Part shown: positions 9,029 through 19,383 of the stretch, in pieces | How positions within the stretch are numbered: the first letter of the stretch is position 1 | How the letters are laid out: every line of letters starts with the position of its first letter | Assembly: GCA_964058845.1 (NCBI GenBank) | Contig: CAXKVR010000141.1 | Span: forward strand, 62,001-126,000 | Direction: 5' to 3' | Source: Carex sylvatica | Taxonomy: Eukaryota > Streptophyta > Magnoliopsida > Poales > Cyperaceae | Length of the DNA: 64,000 nucleotides | The notes under the pieces: generated by a model | The model's input: only the letters and a program-made list of their open reading frames with translations | The model's database searches: none | What the model was told of the DNA's origin: nothing | Position numbers and translations under genes: made by a program

Positions 9029-10495
9029 ATGGCAACTCAATCTTCCCCACTTCACATACTCTTTTTCCCTTTCCTCGCCCATGGCCACCTCCTGCCAATG
9101 GCTGATGTGGTGAGAGTTTTTGCCTTACGTGGTGTTAAGTGCACCTTCCTTACCACCCCTGCCAATGTTACTTACATCGAGCCGGCATTCGACAGGACAA
9201 ATAAGTTCATTAAAAGCAAAAATGATACTCACCTCGTGCCAATCTCTGTTTCCTTGATCTCTTTCCCCTCTGCTGAGGTGGGTCTACCGGACGGGCTAGA
9301 AAATGCCTCTTTTGCCAGCCATCCCGAAATGCATCAGAAGTTTTCTCAAGCCTTTTTGCTTCTAGAGAAACCATTTGAGCAAGTGCTCAAGGAGATAAAT
9401 CCCGATGCATTCATCTCAGACACCTTCTTCACTTGGTCTGCTGATGTCTCGGCAAGAACTGGTATTCCTCGACTGGCTTTCAATGGTATGGGGTTACTGG
9501 CACGTTCTGCGCAGGACAAACTTCATCAAATTTTAGAGTCCCTCCCTGATGAGGCAGACAAGTTTGTTGTACCAGGCTTGCCACACAAATTGGAGATGCA
9601 CCGAGGTCATTTTATTTTTTTAACAAAGAACAAAGAGATTCTTGCTATGTTGAAGCACAGCAATGAAATGGATGCCATAAGCTATGGTGAGATCGTTAAC
9701 AGCTTTCTAGAACTGGAAGCTGATTACGCGGCACACTGGCGTGAGGTGGTCGGCCGAAAGACGTGGCTGATTGGACCGGTTGTGCTGTGCAATGAAGAAT
9801 TTATTGAGAAATCCAATAGAGGAGGGAACACATCGATTGGAACTGAGGAGCTTTTGCAGTGGCTTGATAGCAAACGTTCTGGTTCTGTGGTGTACATATG
9901 TTTCGGATCAATAGCACAGTCAAATATCTCTCTAGAGCAATTTATGAATATTGCAATTGCACTCGAGGAATCAGATCGCGATTTCATTTGGGTTGTTAAG
10001 AGTTCAAACCTAGAGGGATACAATGATTGGCTGGACGGATTCGAGCAAAAAACGCATAAAGAAAAAAGGAGTTTAATTATCAAAGGATGGGCACCTCAGC
10101 TACTTATATTAAACCATTCGGCTGTCGGGGCTTTTCTGACACACTGTGGATGGAACTCGACACTGGAAGCAATCACTGCTGGTGTACCGATGATAACCTG
10201 GCCAATGGGTGCTGATCAATTCTTCAACGAAAAGCTGATCGTGGAGATGCTACAAGTAGGAGCGGCGATTGGGGTAAAGGAGGGTCTGGATAGCCGGCAA
10301 TTGATCGAAACAGAGACAATAAAGAATGTGATTGAGAGTGTTGTTGGTGCAGGCGTTGAAAGCAAAGCGATGAGGAAACGAGCCAAGGAACTAAAAGAGA
10401 GAGCAAAGGCAGCAGTGCAAGAGGGAGGATCGTCTTATTCTGACCTTGGCAATTTGATAGAGGAGTTGATAACTAGGAGAAATACAGTACTGTAG
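9029..10495 (+). CDS. UDP-glycosyltransferase, UGT73-like (488 aa)
   Basis: A complete intronless family-1 glycosyltransferase that would move a sugar from a UDP-sugar to a small plant metabolite in the cytosol. The C-terminal PSPG signature spans residues 354-397, beginning WAPQLLILNHSAVGAFLTHC, with HCGWNS at 372-377 and the closing GADQ. The final Gln (397) usually favours UDP-glucose. The likely catalytic His20 lies in AHGHLLP, and Asp131 in SDTFFTW is the probable partner. Length is normal, and ATG 9029 gives the usual short N-terminus before the first beta strand. The N-terminal FFPFLAHGHLLPMADVVR and the TTPAN segment suggest the UGT73 group, which includes flavonoid, phenylpropanoid, terpenoid and hormone glucosyltransferases. 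The acceptor cannot be read from sequence. No frame damage is present, so the gene is probably functional. Confidence 0.95.
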   Translation: MATQSSPLHILFFPFLAHGHLLPMADVVRVFALRGVKCTFLTTPANVTYIEPAFDRTNKFIKSKNDTHLVPISVSLISFPSAEVGLPDGLENASFASHPEMHQKFSQAFLLLEKPFEQVLKEINPDAFISDTFFTWSADVSARTGIPRLAFNGMGLLARSAQDKLHQILESLPDEADKFVVPGLPHKLEMHRGHFIFLTKNKEILAMLKHSNEMDAISYGEIVNSFLELEADYAAHWREVVGRKTWLIGPVVLCNEEFIEKSNRGGNTSIGTEELLQWLDSKRSGSVVYICFGSIAQSNISLEQFMNIAIALEESDRDFIWVVKSSNLEGYNDWLDGFEQKTHKEKRSLIIKGWAPQLLILNHSAVGAFLTHCGWNSTLEAITAGVPMITWPMGADQFFNEKLIVEMLQVGAAIGVKEGLDSRQLIETETIKNVIESVVGAGVESKAMRKRAKELKERAKAAVQEGGSSYSDLGNLIEELITRRNTVL

Positions 10496-11303
10496 ATTTC
10501 AGTCTATCTTTTTTTCATATAAATAACTTTGTTATTGTACCTGTTATGTAGCGATAGGCAGCTACATATAGTTAGTTTGACTTTGTGCTGATAAGCTCTT
10601 TCAATGATTAATTAATGGTTTTTTTAAGTTGGTATTTTTCAGTTAAATTTTTTCTAATTACTAACATACAAGCGGTTTCAAATGTCCTTCCTGAGATTTG
10701 GTTTCAAATGGTTCATCCACCTTGAATGACGACTCTTACACAGAGTGTCTGCACCGTGTCCCAGTTGCAATAGCCGTGTCGCCTGATGTGTTCAAGTGAA
10801 ATGGCATCTTTGCCTGGGGACCATTAACTTTTTCTCAATAACATTTCATTCACTTCACTTGTGCTGCTAATTCTCAATGACATTCCAATCCCTTCTCATT
10901 TTCTCAATAACATTCCTTTTGGTTATTTTTTTGTTTTACAATTGGGCCTAGTTTAGACTAGTTGTTTCGCATTTTGGGCTCCTCACCTAACTTACACTGT
11001 AATAGAGCCCATCTTGCCTGGTTCGGCTCTCTCCAATAGTAGATGCACACTTGCTGGGTTTTTTTTTAAACAAAATTATTTTTAATATTTTTAACGAAAC
11101 AAGCATTGTTCTCATTGAAGTTATAAAAAAATACAAAAAAATATTTTTTCCATCGATCTAGTCATTTTCTAATCTGGCTATGCTATCGCCACGGAAAATC
11201 CCATCTGTATATTGAAGTTATAAAAAAACACAAAAAAATAGTTTATCCATCGATCTAGTCATTTTCTAATCCGGCTATGCTATCGCCACAGAAAATTCCA
11301 TCA
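10496..11303. other. Intergenic region downstream of UGT with a 97-bp tandem duplication
   Basis: No gene seen. The segment starting ATTGAAGTTATAAAAAAA at 11114 is repeated from 11211 to about 11303 with a few substitutions (97-bp period). The second copy ends at the target site of the solo LTR that follows. Confidence 0.75.
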
Positions 11304-11308
11304 TATAC

Positions 11309-13141
11309 TGATGGACCAAAATCAGAGCTAATAATATTTATAACCCTAATTGTCTACTTTACTTATTAATTCGCAAGCATATGAATCTCTCGTATAGTAT
11401 AGATTGGGGTGTCAATCCACAAGAATAGTGTATTAAGGTTAAGTTGTTTACTAATTTTATATTTGTTTGGTTGTGTTTGATTGATTGGTTGAGTTGTGTT
11501 TGTGTTTAAGTTGATCAATCAAATTAGTAAAGGATTAAAGGTAATAAAGAGTTCTAGGAATCAAGCTATTTGTCGTTCCTATTCATTTAATCTAGTTTTT
11601 GGTTAAGTGAGCAATCGCATGCAGTTCTGTCACCATCCGCATGCTACTGCGTAAACTGTACACGGCTGGTTTTCACTCTATCCAAAATCACACACGGTTT
11701 AGCCAGAACCGTACACGCCATGTACTAGTATCAAATGCAATCTCAGAGTTGTTAATCATGTTCTAGTGTTAGCCACTGTTATGTTGTAACACTCTAATTG
11801 TATAGAACTAGTAAGGAAATGATACCTTATCCCAAACCTAAGCAATCGCATAAAGATTAATGATACATCTCAATTATTAAGATTAGAAATGTTCAAGTTC
11901 ACAGTTATGTCCTTCCTATATGCCTTTCATAATAATAACAATTAAGATTACTCCACCAGTTTATAGAATGTCATCACCAGTTTATAGAATGTGACATTTG
12001 TCTACTAATCTATACTCCAATATGTTTCTAAGATAATTGTATCTTATGCCTACTGGTCAACCCTATACACATACCATGAAGCGTACGTCTTCATGTGTTT
12101 CGAGGTTAGAACGCACCAAGTTAAGTAGTGATATAAAGAATAAATCTCAGAAAGAATTTAGATCATAAGCAAATGATAAATATAAATCAACCTTAAATTA
12201 AACTCATAAGAATTTGATATTACAAGTCTTTACCCTAGAAGGGTTCTATCTAGCCACTCATGGGTAAATACATAATGAAAATCGATAAAAAAAATAAAAA
12301 TAAAAATAAAAAGATGGAAGGAATACACTTTGAGAGTCTTCTTGGTCTTCTTGATGTTGCCTTACCTCTGTCCTTGGTCAAATTCTACCCCTAGGCAGAA
12401 TCGTGCCACCTAATATGCCTTATAACTAACTCTAACTTTGCTAAATTGAAAGATGAGAGATTCATATAAAGATATTGGTATTTATAAGCTTCCTAGACAT
12501 ATTAGGGCAGAGGAAGATGAGTTCTTGAGTTATTGGTACTTGGAGAGCAAGTAACTTGGAGCCCAAGTTGTTTTATAACTGTCATTTCTTCTAGAAACTG
12601 CAGTCCGTACGGTTCTAACTGAACCGCACACGTATGTGTAGAACCGCACAGACTCATTAACCTTTCGTATTTTGGCTTCAGAATCGTCATCTGAGCTCCT
12701 ATTGAGTTGATTTAAATTGGGTTGGAAACTAGACAACAATATATACAACTTTAATAAAGGCTTTGAGTTCAGATTCGGAATGTATATGTCTCAGGAAGTG
12801 ATCCAAAATCAGTGTACTCTGTGCAGATGGCTTCCTCAATAGTGTGCGGTTGGGCGTGCGGTTGAGCTCATCCATGTGCTACTGAGAATCTTTAGGTTCT
12901 TGCTCCAGTTCCTTACCTCATTTGTATGCGATTTGTATCCAAACCGCATGGCAAATACTTAGTGTTCAAAATGCTTCGTTTTATCCATGTTTTAGGCCTA
13001 AAAGCAATAGAAATCTACAATTCTCCAAATCAGGTAAAATAACGAAAAGAAATCTAATTCTATAGAAAATGAGTAATTGTAATTCAATAAATGACAATAT
13101 TTTAGGTCAAGAAAAAATCACTACTTATTTCACCCCTATCA
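11309..13141 (-). mobile_element. Solo LTR, Athila/Tat-like gypsy, with 5-bp target duplication TATAC
   Basis: This 1,833-bp segment runs from TGATGG to CCTATCA on the plus strand and is flanked by TATAC at 11304-11308 and 13142-13146. Read on the minus strand it starts TGATAGGGGTG, has a TATAAATA box (plus-strand 12479-12486), and ends with a TTCTTGTGGATTGACACCCC and CATATGCTTGCGAA context like the U5 of other plant gypsy LTRs. No internal retroelement sequence accompanies it, so it arose by LTR-LTR recombination. Short GC-rich motifs (ACCGCAC or GTGCGGTT) recur upstream of its TATA box, near 12604-12660 and 12840-12955. Confidence 0.85.
12479..12486 (-). promoter_or_regulatory. TATA box of the solo LTR
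   Basis: TATAAATA on the minus strand in the context GCTTATAAATACC. The ACCGCAC-type motifs lie 120-480 bp upstream in the LTR's own orientation. Confidence 0.5.
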
Positions 13142-13146
13142 TATAC

Positions 13147-13548
13147 CTCCATTGATTCACTGTATTGGTGGAGGCGTGATTTCAAAAAAAAAACGCACAA
13201 GGGGTCTTCTCTATCTTCCCTTCTCCTTTTACCTTTCTCCTCTTCCTTTCAAACCATGAATTTTTTTTTTGTTTTATTTTATCCTCTCAAAATACTCAAT
13301 CATTTCTCCATCCAATTATTTCAAAATTTCTGGATCGTCTAAGAGAATTGAAAACTCTTCAAATCTAAGATTTTAACAAGATAAAAATGCCTCTTTTTAT
13401 AATTTTTTATTTTAACTGAATTAAAATGAATAACTAATTTAATTTAGTTTGTTTAGTATCTTTAGATTATTTTTGTGTAATTTAGTGTTGCATTAGCATT
13501 TGGTTATAATTTGGTGTAATTTAGTGTTGATTTGGAGTATATTAAGTT
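13147..13548. repeat. AT-rich flank with degenerate TGTAATTTAGTGTTG repeats
   Basis: No gene seen. Near 13440-13535 short units with GTAATTTAGTG recur; the same units reappear between and after the MITEs at 14400-14730. The three MITEs therefore sit in a degenerate tandem repeat. Confidence 0.55.
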
Positions 13549-13954
13549 GATGAGGGTTCAAATGCATCATTATTTTGGTGCTCCAATATGCACCATGTCC
13601 TTTATCTCTATTTTTAAAGTCCGAACAGTCAATCTGAACCGCTCAACATGATCTTCATTATAAAATATGTTTGGAGACCAAATTTTATATTTTTTAGAAT
13701 TTTTTTACTATTTTTTAAGATAGATACAAAATCATCTATTTAAGGAGATTCTGGACCATCCGATAAAGTCATATTGTACCTATCTAAAAAAATAGTAAAA
13801 AAATTCTAAAAAATGTAAAATTTGGTCTCCAAGTATATTTTATTATGAAGATCATGTTGAGCGGTTCGGATCGACTGTTCGGACTTTGAAAATGAAGATA
13901 AAGGACGTGGTGCATATTAGAGCACCAAAATGATGGCGCATTTCAACCCTCCTC
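13549..13954. mobile_element. Palindromic MITE, 406 bp (same core as the 42-48 kb hairpin family)
   Basis: The two arms are near-perfect inverted copies: the left starts GATGAGGGTTCAAATGC and the right ends GCATTTCAACCCTCCTC. The inner part has TTGGAGACCAAATTTTA and a TTTTTTACTATTTTTTAAG run, the core also seen at 42.7, 43.2, 43.6 and 47.6 kb. Flanks TATTAAGTT and TATTTAGTA match at 7 of 9 positions, a possible decayed 9-bp target duplication. There is no coding capacity. Confidence 0.85.
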
Positions 13955-13965
13955 TATTTAGTAAT

Positions 13966-14372
13966 GAGTTTGGCTAGTATAACGTCAGTGTCATTTCAGC
14001 CTATATAACACCAACTCTAAAACCTATCAAATCGACTTTGAACGACTAATACAAACCGTTCAAACCAATTTAAATTATGTGTGATGCGTTTACATACAAT
14101 TTTTTTATATTTTCGAGTTATTTTAGTATCAAATCAAGCGGTAAAAATATTGAAAAATTAATGTATTAAAATTAACTTAAAAACTCACATATTTGACCGC
14201 TTGACCTAATACTAAATAAATTTGAAAAGTTATAAATTTTGCATGTAAACGCACAACTAATGAAGTAGATCGGTTTGAACGGTTTAGATTTACCGTTTGA
14301 AATTGATTTGATAGGTTTTAGAGTTGGTGTTATATAGGTTGAAATGACACTAAAGTTATACTAGTCAAACTC
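13966..14372. mobile_element. Palindromic MITE, 407 bp, with 9-bp target duplication TTTAGTAAT
   Basis: The left arm starts GAGTTTGGCTAGTATAAC and the right arm ends GTTATACTAGTCAAACTC; the arms pair over most of about 200 bp each. TTTAGTAAT flanks both ends (13957-13965 and 14373-14381). A 9-bp duplication and long arms point to a Mutator-like (MULE) mobilised element. A partial arm of the same family lies at about 43965-44064. Confidence 0.9.
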
Positions 14373-14505
14373 TTTAGTAATATGAAGTATAAATATAGTG
14401 TTGATTTACTGTAATTTAGTGCAAATGTAATGTTAATTAAGAGTTTATTTGATGTTAATTTAGTGTAATTTAGCATATATGTAGTATAAATTTGTGTAAT
14501 TTAGT

Positions 14506-14715
14506 CTGAAATTTTTAAAAATATCATACCTCAGAAAATTATAAACCAAAATACCACGATTCTATGAAATTTCAAAAAATAGCATGGTCGCATCTAGTGT
14601 TAATTAAGGGGGTGGCCGCATCTAGGGGATGCGACCGTGTCAAAATTTAAATTTTTCAGAAAACGTGGTGTTTTTGTTTATTATTTTTGGGGCTATGGTA
14701 TTTATAAAATTTTTG
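14506..14715. mobile_element. Palindromic MITE, about 210 bp, flanked by GTAATTTAGT
   Basis: Inverted arms: AAATATCATACCTCAGAAAA on the left pairs with the region ending CTATGGTATTTATAAAATTT on the right. GTAATTTAGT flanks both ends (14496-14505 and 14716-14725), but this word is common locally, so the target duplication may be coincidental. The centre holds an inverted GCATCTAG pair. Confidence 0.7.
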
Positions 14716-14725
14716 GTAATTTAGT

Positions 14726-17700
14726 GTTATGTACTATAATGTATTTTTAATAATATGTAGTATAATTTGTGTAAAATTAGATAAATGTGAGGTTTATATT
14801 CACGTATTTTCAATAAAATGTTTGATATGCATACATGTTTCTTGCAATAGGCGAACAAGCAGAGCATTTACTGTATCATATTATGGGGAAATTTCGGATT
14901 ACAATCATTGTAATGAATATGCACTCAATTTTCCTTCAATTAATATATCAATTTGTAATATTTCGCAAAATATGTATATGAAATTAATAATTGAAAATAA
15001 TATGCGAAATATCTAAATATGTTTTTAATAATATAAATTACATTCTAGTGTGAAATATCATTTTTATTAAGCAAAATATGATAATTAAGTTACTTTGTCG
15101 AGATATATGTTATTAGTTTGATATCCTAAGATGTTCGAATATTCGAAAGTTAGACAAATTAATTGATACAATAAAGGATTAAACAACTAGTACTAATTAT
15201 AGTCATCTTTTTAGTATTTGGACTAATTTGGAAAGCTTGAAAATTTGAAGGTTAATTATATAAAATGGCAAACTTAAAATAAAGAAAAAAATAACCAAAT
15301 GGCAAATGCCACGTGGCGTATGTCTAGTGAAACACCAGCTACTTGAATCTTCCTTAATCAAGGAGATTTCTTCTCTCTTTCGAAAGGAAAGAAAAATTAG
15401 AGAAAAAAAAAAAGAAATTGATCGAGGTGGCACTAAGGCCACGTGGCCTATGTTGGTTGACATCCCATCTTAATTCCCTTTTAATTAAAGTCTTTCTCCT
15501 CTGTTCCGTGAGAAGGAAATGAAAAAAAGAAGAAGAAACAAATAGAAAAAGAAAAGAAAAAGGAAAAGAAAAGAAAACATTGGAGTGTTTCTCTATTACT
15601 TGCTGACTGATACGACTGAATCGATGACTATGTATGTGTACTTTCTCTCTTGACGCTTCTAACGGGATTATTGAGTATAGTGTTCTCTCACCCGATGAGA
15701 CCTTGGTAATCTTTGAGAAATGAGTTAAGTCATGTATATAGTATTGTAAACTTTAACAAGTTAATTGATTGTTCTTCCTTTTTCTTTTGCTTTCTTTATC
15801 GGGTTTGAACTCGAGTTCGGTATCGACCCTCAATTATCCTTGTACTAATGTTCTGTTGTTCTTGTGAGACTATGAATGTCGTACTGTCCCTGGTACCGAA
15901 TGGTACCTATGAATCTTACCCTCTGTTTTGGTTTATAGGAATGAATTCATATCAATGGAAAGGAATAATGGTAAAATATGCTAAATATAAATGCTTTAGT
16001 AATATTCTCTTGTCAGAGGGGTTGATTTGTAAAATTCAAGATAAAATTAATCATGTCATAGAGAGTAAATTGCATAATGAAATTGTTTAACTCATAGCCG
16101 GCCTTAGAATTGAATTAGAAAAAAACAGATTGATTTGATCCTTTGGAATTTTGAAACAGTAAAGAAATTTTAAAGGGAAAAGAAGTAAATAAACTAATGG
16201 ACTTGGTCTAGATTGGCTCTTCCCAAAAGCAAATGAAAACAAATTGAATTAGATTTATTATTTCTGATTTAGATTTAATTAGTTACACATTTGAAAATTT
16301 ATCTGATAAACTGAACTAGATTTAGACTATTGGATTCAAACTTAATTATTTAAACTTGCATGATTAATGTGATAGGACTGGAAGCTTAACTATTGAATGA
16401 GTCCGTAAAAGAAACCGAGTTAACAATTTTAAGCGATTTAATTAAAAATGTTAAGTAACAAAGAATAATTGATAAATGAGGTTATTAATTAAATGGATCC
16501 TTTTATTTATTAAACAATGATTTGGGATGGTTATAAGTGTACAGTGAGTTCAATTGATATCGCAGAGCATATATAGTATGTTTTTAAAATTAATAGAAGA
16601 TATATATATTCTTTTGACATAGGCACAAAGAGGCTGACGGACAGAACGTTTGGCATGAACAGATTATTAGTGACATCGTCTATTGCCCTACGTTATCAAG
16701 TGCGAGGTTATTGAATTAGTTTGAGTTTCATGACTATGAATTAAATCGTAATTTGCTGTACATTTTGAATATTTGATTGACTGTATTTATTGAACTGTTG
16801 CATCATATGCATAGCCCAATATAATTAAAAACTGAATTATAGGTAAGTCTATTGACTATCACGTTGATATTGTTTATCGATTGATTGATTATTATTATTG
16901 CAAATGATTAATTGAGACCACAGTGACCGAATTGATTAAAAATTGAATACTGTAATTCTTGAATCTCCATATAGTGGAGAAAAATAATTAATATATCGTA
17001 AAGTCTAACTAACTACTAGACTTTACTCCAGGACCCTTATGCACATATGGTGAATGGCCTCAACTGAACCCAGTACCGGTTGGGTAGGGGATTTTGAATA
17101 AATTGTGAATTGTGACTGTGAGACTAATGAACTGTGGTAACTGTCTTATAAATAATTTTCTTTCCGATAATGACAGTATTGTGATATTGATTTCGTATTG
17201 TTTTCGTTAACCAATTGCAATGATAGTTATAACAGTATAAGTCTAACACAACATATACATGGTGTTATGGTATCTGTCAGTGTTACCAGACTAGAAATTA
17301 TAAAGTCAAGAAACCAAACGTTATCAAACTTAGTGGTTATAAATATTAGGTCCCAAACGTTACCAGACTTGAAGTATTAAAAGATTATGAACCAAACCAT
17401 ATATTCTGATAAGATTCTTAGAGTTCTATAATATTTATGTAATTGTTGTTGTTCAATTGGATACTGTTATTGAGGAGCATTTGCATTCGTCATTATGAAA
17501 TGAACTGTTTATTTCTCGTGCGGTGATTTCATTCTGAATATGGATTTCATTCGTATCCAATAATTTGAGTGGCAATCAGCACTGAGAAATAATTTACTAT
17601 TTCTCACTCGCTTTCCCTTATGGGTTACAGATTTATTATACGAAGATAAAGAGCGCTTCCGGGTAATATTTGACAACAGGGTCACCTAAAGGTATAAAAT

Positions 17701-17911
17701 TTGGATTTATTATATCTGACAGGATGCAACGAATATATCTCTAGCATCATCCACTATAAAATGTCAGATAATTGTTGTAAATAAATTTGGATGTGACAAA
17801 AATAATGGATGTTATTGGCACTGCATAAAAAGATTCATGCCTTATATTACGTATATTGAATGGTAAATAGATGTCGCTGAATCATCGCACCTCCGGATCG
17901 GGGGTGTGACA
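14726..17911. other. AT-rich intergenic region, possible decayed LTR ending at 17911
   Basis: No gene recognised. Two GCCACGTGGC palindromes lie at 15308-15317 and 15438-15447, each followed by TATG and an A/G-rich stretch, as if in a 130-bp diverged duplication. The right edge CACCTCCGGATCGGGGGTGT followed by GACA resembles, in reverse complement, the TGTCACACCCC start of many plant gypsy LTRs. I could not find the opposite terminus or a target duplication with confidence. Confidence 0.35.
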
Positions 17912-19383
17912 CAATTCTAGTTAATATATATCAAACTTATGGTATATGAGTGATTTAAAAATGAATGACCTTATTGATTGATTCTACGATCGTTAAATTT
18001 CAACTAAATATTTTGAAAAATTAAAAATATTAAACTAGATTTATCTAAATAATTACTTGTGAGGAAGGTTCAAATACTTCATTTTATGTGCCCTCTATTA
18101 CGCTTCTATTTTTTAATTTTCTAATAACATAAAATTTAAAACTTATATATCAAAATAAAACCGTTAAATGTAATTTATATTATTTTCTTTTATCATTTTT
18201 CAGTTCTGTTTTTATATGAATCAATAAGTTGAAAAATTAAATTTTATAATTTATCCACACCAATGTTTTTCTCCAAGATCTTGATACTGGTCAAAACAAA
18301 GTCAAAATATCACATTCTTTTATATATGTATAGAAAAAATGATATAGATCAAATATAACAGTTTTATTTTGATTGAGTTTTAAATTTTTAATTATTAATG
18401 TTTAAAAAATATATATAACAGAGGCACAAAAAATAAAGACATATTAACCATCTTTAAATCTACATAAGTGATTTCCGTCAAGCGGGGAATAAAAAAATAG
18501 CCATAAAGGCATAAACTATAGAATTGTAATTACAATCACACATTACCATATCTATTATTTCTTTATCAATTTGGTAAATACGGTAATGGAATTGTAATGA
18601 CAGAAAATCACCTTCCAAACACCCTAATTGATTATTTCAAGCATGTAGAAAAGTAAAAAAAAAAATACGTCACATTTTTTTCTTTTACTTTTATATGATA
18701 ATCTCATTTAGTGAAACTTACGTGTATACGGACAAGTGATTCTCAAACAGCTGAGAGAGTTCAAACTCTCATTTGTCATTTGTCTCATACCATATACTTC
18801 TCTTTATTTATTTTTCTGTTTGTTTTATTTTTTTATTTATTTCTATAGTTATAGTTGTATTATAACTGTTTTCAGCGTTATAATTGTGTTATAATTTAAC
18901 CATTTTAATACTATAGTTGTTTTTTAATCTCTGTGCAATGACGATCGCTATTTAGAATCTTCTTTTTTTTCGTTTTTTTTCTTTTATAATCAACTACTTC
19001 GTTGCATTTGAGAGGTAACTACATTTATGCTTGATATGTTATCTTGGTGGGGCTTGACAAATTTTAAATAATTGGGACTTTGAATACATTTTTGGGCTTG
19101 AGTTATATGATTATATGGCGTGTTATTTCATTATGGACTTGGTTAATTATAGTATTTTTTTTTTGCCTAAAAATAAATATTTGTTTAGTCGCCAAGAAGA
19201 AATATGAAGAATTACATTATGATTTATATTATTTCAGAAATAAATATAAAAGAGCTAATATTTAATCGACCGTCATTTCTCCTCCCTTGGGAAAACCCTT
19301 TGGCCTTTTTACCTCCTTCAGCAGCCAACAGACTTCTTTGTAAAATCAAGAAGACTTAAGGGGGGAAATCGAAAAAGGCAACT
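17912..19383. other. Intergenic region upstream of the GTE-like gene
   Basis: AT-rich. I see no gene, clear repeat or assignable promoter element. Low-complexity T tracts are frequent. Confidence 0.5.

Noticed and set aside
17886..17911. Gypsy LTR edge (CTCCGGATCGGGGGTGTGAC)
   Set aside because: The edge looks right, but I found no opposite terminus with a reliable 5-bp duplication; a CAATT/TG site near 14948 is too weak in AT-rich DNA to claim a 2.96-kb LTR.
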